Source: Sacculina carcini
Taxonomy: Eukaryota; Arthropoda; Thecostraca; Sacculinidae
Reading direction: 5' to 3'
Assembly: GCA_916048095.2 (NCBI GenBank)
Contig: OU696597.1
Span: forward strand, 3,493,550-3,557,549
Length of the DNA stretch: 64,000 nt
A program made the translations under genes and the position numbers. Shown in pieces: positions 53,731 to 64,000 of the stretch. Every line of letters begins with the position of its first letter. Within the stretch, counting starts at the first letter, position 1. Under the pieces are notes generated by a model. That model was not told where the DNA came from. It saw nothing but the letters and a program-made list of their open reading frames with translations, and did no database searches.

Positions 53731-54864
53731 TTATCTATTAGTGTTTTAGTAACAAATTTATTATATTCTTTTATTCTTATATTATATTCTTAAATTTATT
53801 ACATTATCATATTCTTAAATTTATTATATTCCTAAATTATATTATTATATTATTATACTCATGCAAATGATATCAATTAATGTTTTTTATGTTTAAGAAT
53901 ATATATAATTTAGGATTATATTTATATTTATATTTATATTTATTTAATATATTTATATTTTTTAGGAAGTCCATTATATTTGCATCAAAATGATCTTTTA
54001 GGTGATTGTGCTTAGCTACGATTCAAGGTTAACAATCAAATAAACTCTATAGAATATTTGCGGTAATTAATTGATGTAAGCTCAAGTAGATAACAGGAGA
54101 AATTCGTGTTTAGCAACAAACCTGCCACCACAAGCCCAATATGCAGTGTGTTAGTGAATTAAAGAAAAACAAAGATACTCACAATAAACACGTGAATAAG
54201 ACGACGCTACGTCACGACACAAACCAACTGCACGAACACCATTCACCAACTGCCCCGAAACATGAACCACTTCAGCGTTCGACCGTTGGCTGCATCACTC
54301 ATTCAAATACAGCCAAATGGCGCGCCTCTGCTTGAAATGCGTCATATGCACGCGCACACACACTATGCTATCCTCCCATTAAGACACCCTCGTTCCGCGA
54401 CCTGCAAACTTTACGCATGAAAACCACACTGCAAGCACAATATTTATCCTGTCATCGGCTAGCATTTTGTCTGCATCTCCCAAGTCTAAATGCTAACACT
54501 TCCACGGCTTCTCTTGATTTGATAGTAAATAAAATTTGATATACAATTTAACATGATGTAATTGTCTGCAATGATGCCGTCCAGGTTTTCATACAGGCAC
54601 AGCGAGATATGAAGGCATCCATGTATGGAGAAAATGCTGTTTGCATTGAATTAACATTAAACTAACATTCATTCATGGACAAATATGTTATCAGAACAGC
54701 AACAAATATACAACAACATGAATCTTGACAACATAATGATTATTACATCAACATAAAGACAAGAACGGTGTAAATGTTGAGATAGACGCATTCTATTTAC
54801 ACATTTGCAACCATATAACTATATAGAACAGTCTAGGTGTCTAGGTGTCTAGAGTAGTCTAGAG
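53731..54864. other. AT-rich non-coding stretch
   Basis: 53740-53960 consists of TTATATT/TTTATATTTA simple sequence. 54100-54860 shows no coding or repeat identity. CTAGGTGT and TCTAGAG words recur just before the MITE at 54865. Confidence 0.5.
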
Positions 54865-55174
54865 CAGTGCTACTCAAAGTGTGGTACGCGTACCGGTGAC
54901 GGTACGCGAGCCATCGTCTACCGGTACGTGGAGATTTTCCAGAAAAGAAAGAAACAGTAGTCAAACTCCATGCCACGGTGAAATGTCAACTTACTTTTAT
55001 TATGTATTCATTATATTTTTCCTGTATATATGAATATTACTATTATTCTACTATTATTATTAATATATGAATATTACTATTACTATTTACTGAATATTGC
55101 TTCACTTGCCGGTCCCTGACACATTGAAAAATAACCCTGCCGGTCCGCCACATCAGATAGTTTGAGAAGCACTG
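54865..55174. mobile_element. hAT-type MITE with imperfect 8-bp duplication
   Basis: CAGTGCTACTCAAAGTGTGG at the left and TTTGAGAAGCACTG at the right are inverted repeats. Flanks GTCTAGAG and GTCTAGGT share GTCTAG. The GGTACGCGTACCGGT hairpin-like interior is non-coding. Confidence 0.8.
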
Positions 55175-55186
55175 GTCTAGGTGGCT

Positions 55187-55497
55187 GTGTACGCATTGAT
55201 GCACGTGCGTGACTGTAGGTGCCCCCGGTGAGGAGGGAGGAAGGGGGACACATCAGCACATACAACAGCACACATACACTAATACACACACTTACATACA
55301 TACACACATACATACACACCAATATATAGACAGTGAATGCATACACACGCACACGCATGCCAGCACGTGTGTGTATACGAGGACTGTTCACTGCAGAGCT
55401 CAGCTGAACAAACATACGCGCAAACATACAAGCTGACTTGCCCCAGGACATTACACACACACATACATACCCACTGACTTGTGTGTCACAGTCACAT
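55187..55497. repeat. Dispersed repeat C, copy 2
   Basis: Matches 39868-40118, with different (CA)n lengths. It lies directly before hAT copy 3. Confidence 0.75.
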
Positions 55498-55626
55498 AGT
55501 CCATTCAAGACCGTGCATGTACATTTGATGATCGAAGAAAGGGGCAGTTTGCGAGTTCAATGAACCCCACATGCATGTCATATGCGTGTACAATGCCCAC
55601 ATACATACATACAAACCCACCCATAC
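55498..55626 (-). mobile_element. hAT copy 3, left fragment
   Basis: Matches 49500-49645 of hAT copy 2 (TCCATTCAAGACCGTGCATG onward). Ends in the CACCCATAC target duplication of the LINE that splits this copy. Confidence 0.8.
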
Positions 55627-57753
55627 TTGCCATACTTTTTATATAGATCTCTATCGCCATATACCATATCATTACATGCCCTCTTATGAACAAATAAAAC
55701 GTGCTTCAGAAACTTGGTTTGTAGCAGCTCGATTTCTCTTATTGCCTCGCTTGCCCACACTTGGCACCCATATGTCAGTATCGGCATGATCATACTTTTG
55801 TACATTTGTAACTGTATATCTACTGGTAAACTGTGTTTACGAATTGTTCCGATAACACTATACATGGCCTTTGTGGCTCTTTCTGTAAGATCCAATTGAC
55901 CTTTCCTGAATTTTCCATTATAATTGAATATAATTCCCAGGTACTTATATTCATCGAACACTTCTATTGTCTCGCCATTCAGTCTGAAATCGAGCCAGTC
56001 TGGTTGAGTCTTGGCCTTACTGAAAACAACTATTTTAGTCTTATTAGTATTTATTTTCAGTTTCCATTTGTCAAAGTAATCTTGTAGTGAACTCATTGCT
56101 TTTTTCATTTGTTGTTCATCTTCAGCCAAAATTACAGTGTCATCCGCGTACATCAGTATCATGACTTTAAGACATCCGTCTAGCATTTCATCGTCAAAGT
56201 AGATGAAAGTACAACCGTCTTCGAGCAATTTATCCTCCATATCTCTTACATATAATGCAAATAATAATGGGGAAAGATTTTCACCTTGTCGAATACCCAT
56301 ATTAACACGGAAACATTTTGACAACCCTTTGTCCAACGACACACATGATTCCACATTTTTGTACATACTATGAACAATATTAAAAATTTTACCTTTCACA
56401 TTAGCTTGCACTAGCTTATACCACAAACCATTCCTCCACACTGTGCCAAATGCTTTATGATAATCAACAAAAAGGCAGAACAGTTTTTTCTTTTTTTCTT
56501 TTGAAGAGTTCTATTACATTGTTAAGAAGAAAAATGTGATCCAGCGTTGATTATCCTCTTCTGAAGCCAGTTTGTGTTTCTCCTATCAGGGCACATTCTT
56601 CTGCATATTTGCACAGTCTATCATTGATTATTGACGTGAACAATTTGCCAAGACAGCTCAGTAGAGTAATTCCTCGACAATTGTTTGGGTTGCTAATGTT
56701 GCCTTTGTTCTTGTATATTGGGATAATTATTCCAGTGGACCAGTATGACGGGAACACACCATCATCCAGTATCTTGTTGAAAACGCCAGCATACAATGAA
56801 CAAAATATATCTTTTGTATTCTTTATGTACTCGTTAGTAATGTTGTCGATTGCCGGTGATTTACCATTTTTTAACTTATTAATACAAGCAATTACCTCCT
56901 CTGGGGTTATTCGCTCGTCTAGAAAAGAATTTTCGCAATCATCAGCTATGTGAGAATTGACATCGTCATGATAATCATCTCCTAAATTTTCCCCTGTCAG
57001 CAAGTCCTTAAAATGTTCATAAAACTCCATCAATGATACCGCGCATTCCTCCTTTGGTCTCGAATTTCTCAGTATTCTCCAATAGTCCTTAGGGTTTTCC
57101 TTTTCGGCATTTCTTAATCGCGAGACGATTTGGATGGACCTTTGTTCCTTGACTCTGTAAATTTCTTGCTGATATTTTCTACTCATCAGCTTCAATTGTT
57201 CTAGTGTATCATTGGTCTTTAATTTATTGTGTCTATTTTTAGCACTATGGTATTTTTTCTATGTATCACACATCTATCATCATATCCATATATGCATGCA
57301 CCGTTGCTCTGTTTTGTGTGTTTCCTCATTGATTTGACGGGAAATGTTTTTCTAGCCGGTTCGAGATGCAGTTTTTGTATTGAATTATTTATCTCATCTT
57401 TTGTCAGAGAATACATGTTAGCAAATATATTGTTGACAGATTCAGCAAATACATTCTGTCTGTACATTTCTACTTTATCAGCTGTCCACCTGCCTGGTCT
57501 GACGTTTTATAGTTCATATGTGTTTGATTCAGATTCCTGGTATTGATCATCCACTGACGTTTTAATCTTCCATTTCACATTAATCGAAACTGTGACCCCA
57601 CAGTGCACATCAGAAATCAAAGGATCAAAATCAAGTACTCTGAATCCAGATATCATATTCATCATATTCCTTGACAGTATCAGCAAATTCTTCGACTAAC
57701 AGCTTAGATCGGAGACCACATACATTAAGACTGAGTATTTTAAGTGTTACCAT
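55627..57753 (-). pseudogene. L-3 ORF2, inverted part: endonuclease remnant and reverse transcriptase
   Basis: ATG at 57753 gives MVTLKILSLNVCGLRSKL, an endonuclease start. Most of the endonuclease is then deleted and frames shift several times until 57195. Open stretches at 57195-56551 (KLKNGKSPAIDNITNEYIK; IIPIYKNKGNISNPNNCRGITLLSCLGKLFTSIINDRL; TQTGFRRG) and 56441-55627 (GIRQGENLSPLLFALYV; the catalytic ILMYADDTVILAE; KTKIVVFSK; YKYLGIIFNYNG) make a nearly complete RT of a different LINE clade from L-1 and L-2. A short break at 56460-56550 separates the RT halves. Non-functional. Confidence 0.88.
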
Positions 57754-57801
57754 ACTTTGTGTCGCTGCTGTGTTTATCGCACGTCTGGCGCCAGCGAATC
57801 C

Positions 57802-58568
57802 CTATTGGCTGCGGTAAGTCTTTGCTGCCTCGAGCTCGTCGTAGGTGACATCGGCCTTATGCAGATCTGCTAAACCGTTCACCACCACAGGCGACTTTCT
57901 GTTGGCGTACCAAATGACGAGTTTGCCGTCGTGCGTTGAAACGTTTTGCACGTTGTCTTTCTTCTTAATAGCTCTCATCATAGCTACCCTTGCTGGAGTC
58001 AGTTCCTCGTTCACATATATTTTCTTGTTTCTCAGCTTAGCTGCTTCTTATTCCGAAGAATCTGGACTCTTTTCTTAGGCCGGCAGATTCTCACAATTAC
58101 AGGTCTGTTGGTATTTGCACCAGGTTTCCTGCGACCTGCTCTGTATACGCATGCAATGTCGTCACGCGTCAACTCCACTCCAATATCGCGAGCAACTTCA
58201 ATCACATTCCTTTCCATTGCTTACTCCGTCTCATTTTCTTTCACTTCCAATCCAGTCAGTCCGAGATCATCTTTTTTTGAGAGCTGCTCAAGCATGTCAT
58301 TTTGAAGCTCGATGATTCTCTCCAGATTTGAAATCTTTGACGAGTTCTCATATACTTTTTCTGTCATTGGCTTAACTGTTGCCTCAACAGCCGTTGTAAC
58401 CGCTGCCGTGATGACCTGTATCATCACCGGTAGTATAGTTGAGAGCACATCTCTGGCCGCCTTTGAGAAACCTCTGCCTCCTTCCAGTCCTCCGTCCTCA
58501 CTCATATTGTCCACAATCGATCTCACAGTATTATTCACTAGTTCAGTTAGGTTAGATTTCCCGCTCAT
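57802..58568 (-). pseudogene. L-3 ORF1, two frame breaks
   Basis: MSGKSNLTELVNNTVRSIVDNMSEDGG... with a short coiled coil (KISNLERIIELQNDMLEQL) ends at 58221. The next part (MERNVIEVARDIGVELTRDDIACVYRAGRRKPGANTNRPVIVRI) is in another frame, with a final segment, NEELTPARVAMMRAIKKKDN...GKLVIWYANRKSP, in a third. The last two resemble the RNA-binding half of LINE ORF1 proteins. Confidence 0.8.
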
Positions 58569-58663
58569 GTCGCAAAGTATTCACAACACAATCAAGGTCA
58601 CTGGATCACACGGGCTCACAATCACCGAATCACACGTCCGCACTGTATCAGGTCACAAACACT

Positions 58664-59257
58664 AAGTATGGCCTACTTAAGATGTTCAACGACGGAACCT
58701 ACGTTGCACCGTGGTTATTGTATATACGCAACATTTTTAATGAGTGCGGGCTGTGCAGCTTATGGACACTACAGAATATATATAATCCCGTTAGGACAAT
58801 GCATATGGTTAAAAGAAAACTCAAATATATATGGATTAACCAATGGTATTCGAATATGGCAAGTAAAACGTTGTACTCTAATTATAGACTATATAAGACG
58901 ACTTACGAGTTGGAAGAATACCTAATTAAACTCAATAAACAAGATTGGATATACTTAACAAAAATAAGGACAGGTAATCACCGGCTGGCGGTGACTAGAG
59001 GCCGCTACAGTGGGACACCACGACATCAACGATACTGTGACTTGTGCAATGATAACAGAATTGGAGACGAGTACCACATGATGATACAGTCTCAGAACCC
59101 GACTATAGTACAACTGAGGACAAAATATTTACCGCAACAATACTGGCAAGTGCAAGCGCAATACAAATTTGTCAAATTGATGAAGTGCAAAAACATTGAT
59201 GTTATGAACAACCTTGCAAAATTTGTCGATGAATGCTTCAAAATGTGCGTTGCATGA
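58664..59257 (+). pseudogene. L-3 ORF2 C-terminal part (plus-strand side of the inversion)
   Basis: KYGLLKMFNDGTYVAPWLLYIRNIFNECGL ... YRLYKTTYELEEYLIKLNKQDWIYLTKIRTGNHRLAVTRGRY ... RYCDLCNDNRIGDEYHMM. This is the C-terminal domain of such ORF2 proteins, with a CxxC...H element, open to a TAA at 59257. It continues the protein of the inverted part; on its own it lacks the RT. Confidence 0.85.
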
Positions 59258-59471
59258 TAACCAATTGCGATGGACCTTGCATGGTCTTTTATATGATCGT
59301 ATGCACTGCTGATAAGGACATTTTGTGAATTTTCAGACTAATACTGTTATATATTGTTATTGTGTATATATTTGAGATGTATATAGTTTATTATGTATTG
59401 TGAATTGGAGCAGCGCTCCATACTAACAGTCTGAGCGCCAATACATGTTTCTTTCTTTCTTTCTTTTCTTT

Positions 59472-59793
59472 CACCCATACACAAAGTAACACACGAATAT
59501 TGTTCTTGCTGTGCGTACACAATGTGTATGTATGCGTGCGTGGATGTAAATGTACGAGGGAGCTGGATATAAGCATGGTCGTCTGGATATAAGCATGGCC
59601 GATGGCCAAATTCAACACCCAGACCTGGTATTATAGTCGACCATGATCTAAGTGAGCTGGCTATACACGTGCTATGTTTTATCAGGTTACCTCCTGACTG
59701 ATGCAAAAATACAACGTGAATTAGCGGCAGAATGTTTCAAAATATTTAACAATGAGGGCAGACTATGAGAAGTTGAGAAAATAATGAGAAGGT
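59472..59793 (-). mobile_element. hAT copy 3, right fragment
   Basis: Continues hAT copy 2 sequence from ~49757 to ~49990 (AACACACGAATATTG ... ACTATGAGAAGTTGAGAAAATAATGAGA), with one ~70-bp local duplication around GGATATAAGCATGG. Truncated before the terminus. Confidence 0.8.
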
Positions 59794-59859
59794 CCAACAC
59801 GCTTCTAGTCAGCTACTTATTGAAGACTAGTTTGATAAATGCCCAATAAATATGGCATT

Positions 59860-60205
59860 AGCATGCACGAGTCTGGGAGTATGGGGGTATATTACCCCCC
59901 AAAAATTGGCTGGGGTATGAGTATGCAATTATACCCCCCGATAATTCTGCTGAGTTCAGTTTATTGGGCATATTATCATCCAAATTAGCATAACAAAAAT
60001 ATCAATATACACGAAAAATGTAAAAATTATAAATATGTGAAAAATTCTACTTTACGCAATATACTTTTCATTGAGGTGTTTGTGTTGTAATTGAATAGGC
60101 CGAAAATGGTTGAGGATATCATGCAATTGACCAACTGAGTCAACTTTGAACACTAATGCATGATGACTGTCATCCCCCGAGCCTCGGCACAAATCTACGT
60201 CCCTG
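59860..60205. mobile_element. MITE-like fragment, right end present
   Basis: GGGGGTATATTACCCCCC and CAATTATACCCCCCG resemble the insertion at 42568. The right end GGCACAAATCTACGTCCCTG reads inward CAGGGACGTAGATTT, close to the CATGGGCGTAAATCC left end at 42568. The left end here is missing. Confidence 0.55.
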
Positions 60206-62239
60206 CTCATTAGACAACATTAGTGATTAGAGATATTCGACAACTCTAAACTTAACAATACGACAGTCTTGCAGCCTTGATATACACACCGCTAGCATAT
60301 TGCAGACAAACATTCAAGCCCCACCACAAAAACAACACAAACACACACACACACACAGACACACGCACAAACACGCACGTGTGATCCCAAAGGAGTCATT
60401 ATCAATAGCCAGCAGGAAGTCAACGTGATACAATTCAGAAGCGGAATAAGGCAGATTTCCTAGGGGAGCGCAAACGAACACAGATCCCCAGTTGAACAAA
60501 TATTAATCAAGTAATTGATTGATTAGATTTAATTATCGGTGCAGATGACGAGCAAATGTATATGGGTATAATATGACACCCCGTTTGTGAGCAGTGTTTG
60601 CCATTGCTGGCAGAGATCAAACAACATTGCCCCGGGGAATACCTATCAGTCTACACAAACACACACACGCACATACACACACACACACACAGACACCAAT
60701 TTCGTGGTCAAGCTGTGACTGCAAGACAAAACACAAAAATTGCGCCCACAATGACATTGCCTCGGGCAATGAAGCGCTCTTCACAGCACCACTAAGCGAC
60801 AACACACACACACACACACACACTGACACACACAGGCATGTACACACGCGCATACAAACGTCAATCGATACGTGGCAACGCAGTCAACATCTTGATCTTC
60901 GGACAATAGCCGCTGATGGCTGCGTCAACCCACACAATACCCACCCTTGCGTGTGCCTGTGTGTTTGTCTGTCTGCCTGCCTGTCAGTGTGGGTATGTGC
61001 GTGCAAGCAGGCGTATGCAATCAATCAAGACGTACAAACACACACACACACATACATACAAACATGCATGCACATACACCCAAATAAGCACAAAAATGTG
61101 AGTAACAAAAAATCATTTATATAATATTTGCCCTTGGAAGCTTTGTCATGTGCCTGTGCGTGTGTCTGTGCATGTGTGTGTGCATGTGTGTGCCTGTGTG
61201 TGTGTTAGAAACACAATGAAATGTTTACATGGGAAAGCATGATGTTGAATTTGACTGACCGCTTTTTCGCTGGGGTCGAGCTTGTTTCCTGCGGGCACTT
61301 GTGCCTGTCGGCTTGCCGATGTCAGACGTCCGCTCATGTCCCCTAGCAACACTGTCTGTAATTGCGTTCATTGCAACGAAAACACTCACACACACACAGA
61401 CGACAACACAGCAGCACACACAATACGCACACGCAGGAACGCGACACAACACACGACGCACAAAATGACACTAACAAGAGACGCGAGTTATTGGGTGCGC
61501 GTGAATCAGCACGTGCACTACACTCGACGAGCACCTCGGTTCGTTTGGCCGCGGGCGAGGGGCAGCGCACGTGCACACACGCAGACAGACACGGGCGAGC
61601 GCGTGCGAGTGTGTCCAGGGCACCTTTCAGCTACGCCGTGCAAGCAGCCATAGCACAAAGGCGCCGTGTGATTGGCTAGCAGACAGCTACCTAGCAGGTA
61701 AACCCCGCCCACCTCCAGCACACGCACACACACACAGACACTGGCATGCAGTTGGAAATACAGTCTCGTACACACATAAACACACCGACATGCACAAGTC
61801 ATCAATGCATGTGTGTGTGTGTGTATGTATGTGTGTATGTATGTCTCGATTTGACCTTGTAGTGATAAACATCAGTTTGTGAGTGAATCCGACAACCTTA
61901 ATGCACCTTATTAGCATCAAATACCTGATTTAACCTTATCAGGTGTCAATATCACAAGCAACGTCCAATTAACATAACAATATTTATTTATTTTGAGGAA
62001 AATTGTCTTGCCTTGCATGGCTATATGATGTCTACTAAAAATATTCAAATAGTTTTGCAAAATATATTATATTATAATACACACCTGTTACATATTATAT
62101 CATACAAAATACATTTGTGACACCTTATAACAATAATAATAATAATAATAATAACAATAATAGAAATGAAAATATAGAAAAATTGAGTCAGAAATTAACT
62201 GAGCTCTTGTAACATCCTGTGTTGAGTGAGAAAGTTGAA
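60206..62239. other. Microsatellite-rich spacer
   Basis: Many (CA)/(TG) tracts (60330-60365, 60656-60692, 60802-60835, 61040-61065, 61145-61205, 61720-61740, 61805-61845) and (AAT)n at 62130-62163. 61440-61680 is GC-richer. Open frames on both strands derive from the repeats; no gene could be supported. Confidence 0.6.
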
Positions 62240-62580
62240 TAAATATAACATTATTATATTAGCATATTAATTATACATTATTATATTATCATGTTAATTT
62301 TACATTATTATATTATCGTGTTAATTGTACATTATTATATTATCGTGTTGATTATACATTATTATATTAGCATGTTAATTATACATTATTATATTATCAT
62401 GTTAGTTTTACATTATAATATTATCGTGTTAATTGTACATTATTATATTATCGTGTTGATTATACATTATTATATTAGCATGTTAATTATACATTATTAT
62501 ATTATCATGTTAATTATACATTATTATATAAGCATTTTAATTATATATTACTATATTATCGTGTTGATTATACAATATAA
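62240..62580. repeat. 27-bp minisatellite with four-unit higher-order repeat
   Basis: About 12 copies of a 27-bp unit (CATTATTATATTATCATGTT plus 7 bp). Variants AGCATG, ATCATG, ATCGTG..AATTG and ATCGTGTTG follow in order and the four-unit block repeats, giving a 108-bp period. Being divisible by 3, it produces a spurious 9-residue peptide repeat. Confidence 0.85.
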
Positions 62581-62609
62581 TTGTTATGATGTGTCTGAAA
62601 GCCCTAATA

Positions 62610-62896
62610 CAGAGGTTCCCAACCGGTGGGTCGCGACCCCCAGGCGGGTCGCGAGGCCACTTCAGGGGGTCGTGAGAGCCGCCTGAAAATATTTGCATCG
62701 GTCAAAATTAGCATTAAATTATTGTTTTTTCTTTGTATTTTCGAATACATTCAATAACGATGGCATTAAAGTTTTGAATATGATAATAATTCAGTATAAA
62801 GGTGTTTTTCTAATTTCTCTCGTTTTTACTGGGGGGTCATGGAGCCCTCCCGATCTCTCCTGGGGGTCGCGGAGCGAAAAAGGTTGGGAACCCCTG
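62610..62896. mobile_element. hAT-type MITE with perfect 8-bp target duplication
   Basis: CAGAGGTTCCCAACCGGTGG at the left and GGTTGGGAACCCCTG at the right, flanked by CCCTAATA on both sides (62602-62609, 62897-62904). Contains GGGTCGCGACCCCCAGGCGG near the left. No coding sequence. Confidence 0.92.
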
Positions 62897-62904
62897 CCCT
62901 AATA

Positions 62905-63378
62905 TCATTGTTTGCACGGTACTGTGCGCCGCACAGTATGGGAAACAGAGGGGGAGCCGATTTAGTCGCCGACCACTCGACTATGAGACTGGTTGTACTG
63001 GGCTACACAGTACCAGTAGCAGGAATTCTCCTGACGTACTTTGTTCATTGTTCATTGTTCATTGTTCATTGTATTGGACATATTCAATTTCAGTTTAAAC
63101 ATATCATTATAAAGTGGCCAAAGCCAACAGTGGCTTATCGGCTCGTCCAAAGAGACCGATCTACGATCTTCCACATACATGCTCATTTACAGTAACACAC
63201 TCACACACACACGCACACACATACATGAATGTACACCTACACATGTATACTTACGCACATAAACAGTACACAAAACACACACACACGCACATTTCCATAT
63301 TGGCGCATCCCTGTCCCGCTGGTGCCTGTATTGCGACGATGTGAAGGTGTGGAGGCGCACCCGACTTCCAGTGGAGAG
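62905..63378. other. Non-coding, LINE 3' UTR candidate at the right
   Basis: TTCATTGTTCATTGTTCATTG short tandem repeat near 63040-63070 and (CA)n at 63195-63290. The last ~80 bp may be the 3' UTR of the minus-strand LINE that follows. Confidence 0.45.
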
Positions 63379-63999
63379 TCATTTATACATGAGAGTCTTT
63401 CTCAACTTTACCTTAAACGTTTTTATACTAGGACAGTTTTTTAGTGTAAAGTCCAAATTATTCCAGAGTGAGGGACCTCTGACGAAAAAATTGAATTGTC
63501 TACAACGAGTTCTGGGAAAGGTAATGAAGAACTTCTCTGGGTGTCTGCGGTTAATTTTGAAGTGAAAGCTAAGATTTTTCGGAATGTTCCCCTTGTGAAT
63601 TTTGTACATAAGGCATCCAATGTTGAGCTGCACCAATTCATCAAATAATAATAGACTGTACTTTTTCCGTAAAGGTTCAGTAGTCTCAGAGTGTTTCAGA
63701 CAACCGATGGATCTTATAATTCTTTTTTGCAGAGTTGTGATACATTTTATGGAATGTTTGTACGTAGAGCCCCATGTCTTCCAGCTTAGATCTCTATCTA
63801 TATACACTCCCAGGAATTTTGCCTCATTCAGTTGTTTGATTTGCACTGAGTTTATTTCGAGCGGCAATTTCGTATCAGTTTTTGTTTTGCTGAAGACTAC
63901 TGAAACCGTTTTTTCAACGTTTAGAGTAAGCTTATTAACATTAAGCCAGGTTACCAAGGTATTCAAATTTTCGGTGATGGTTCGTCTGAGTACACACAT
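63379..63999 (-). CDS. LINE ORF2 C-terminal part, continues beyond the window
   Basis: 206 codons open to the right edge. WLNVNKLTLNVEKTVSVVFSKTKTD, the region after the RT catalytic box, then AKFLGVYIDRDLSW (thumb motif), YSLLLFDELVQLNIGCLMYKIHKGNIP, and the terminal FFVRGPSLWNNLDFTLKNCPSIKTFKVKLRKTLMYK followed by a stop. This order fits the end of a CR1/L2/Jockey-type RT. The frame is undamaged inside the window; whether the catalytic part is intact lies outside. The upstream ATG at the edge is not the real start. Confidence 0.82.
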   Translation of the reverse strand: MCVLRRTITENLNTLVTWLNVNKLTLNVEKTVSVVFSKTKTDTKLPLEINSVQIKQLNEAKFLGVYIDRDLSWKTWGSTYKHSIKCITTLQKRIIRSIGCLKHSETTEPLRKKYSLLLFDELVQLNIGCLMYKIHKGNIPKNLSFHFKINRRHPEKFFITFPRTRCRQFNFFVRGPSLWNNLDFTLKNCPSIKTFKVKLRKTLMYK

Positions 64000-64000
64000 G

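Larger units (their letters stand above)
55627..59471. mobile_element. LINE L-3 with 5' inversion (twin priming)
   Basis: 55627-~58662 is the 5' leader, ORF1 and most of ORF2 on the minus strand. ~58663-59471 is the C-terminal end of the same ORF2, the 3' UTR and a (TTTC)n-type tail on the plus strand. The inverted part ends at codons DRDLYKKYG and the plus part starts at KYGLLKMFNDG, so the two are adjacent in the protein and share AAGTATGGC. CACCCATAC flanks the whole at 55618-55626 and 59472-59480. These are the marks of one insertion made by twin priming. Confidence 0.9.

Noticed and set aside
55578..59257. Two independent head-to-head LINEs
   Set aside because: The protein sequence is contiguous across the inversion and one 9-bp duplication bounds the whole, so a single twin-primed insertion is the simpler reading.
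62291..62686. 131-codon frame of 9-residue repeats
   Set aside because: Translation of the 27-bp minisatellite running into a MITE.

Overview
This is a metazoan nuclear window made almost entirely of mobile DNA. Nothing bacterial is present: no operons, no ribosome binding sites, and exons with splice-site context instead. The organism is probably an invertebrate. An interstitial (CCTAA)n tract, the arthropod telomere motif, and an SLC2-type sugar-porter exon weakly favour an arthropod. (CA)n microsatellites are very abundant.

Region 1 (1-20228) is a head-to-tail array of a 2838-bp unit. Each unit carries the left end of a piggyBac-like element (TTAA followed by CCC), a piggyBac-type transposase frame with its DDD triad but without the C-terminal cysteine-rich domain, and directly after it one exon of a sugar-porter (MFS/SLC2-like) gene with splice-site context. 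Seven units are visible. Three (U4-U6) have an open 558-codon transposase; the others are frameshifted, truncated or deleted. A coding-complete Ty3/Gypsy element (3742-8483) interrupts the array. It has a tRNA-Trp primer site and a UUUAAAC -1 frameshift site, but its 3' LTR is cut to 66 bp at a deletion joint.

Region 2 (20229-27800) holds a non-LTR retrotransposon on the minus strand with ORF1 and endonuclease in one frame, a solo LTR with a 5-bp target duplication, a decayed second Gypsy, a 1.6-kb coiled-coil frame broken only by two TAG codons, and a LINE 3' end.

Region 3 (27800-41800) is mosaic: hAT-type MITEs, a 544-bp foldback element with a telomere-like tract in its loop, duplicated LINE and non-coding blocks, a third Gypsy remnant, and a second solo LTR whose empty site is also present in the window.

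Region 4 (41811-50095) is bounded by two convergent, defective hAT (TTF/DUF4371) elements. Between them lie a LINE 3' fragment and a shortened LINE that keeps an intact ORF1 and a TAATG ORF1/ORF2 overlap.

Region 5 (50190-64000) contains an inverted-repeat element whose ends are 21-bp tandem repeats, a small pogo/Tc1-like MITE, another LINE 3' end with a 30-bp minisatellite in its 3' UTR, hAT MITEs with target duplications, a LINE with a textbook 5' inversion (twin priming) flanked by a 9-bp duplication, a 27-bp minisatellite with four-unit higher-order structure, and a LINE C-terminus leaving the window on the right. No tRNA, rRNA or CRISPR was seen. No complete host gene was recognised; host-derived sequence is limited to the sugar-porter exon copies and perhaps the coiled-coil exon.
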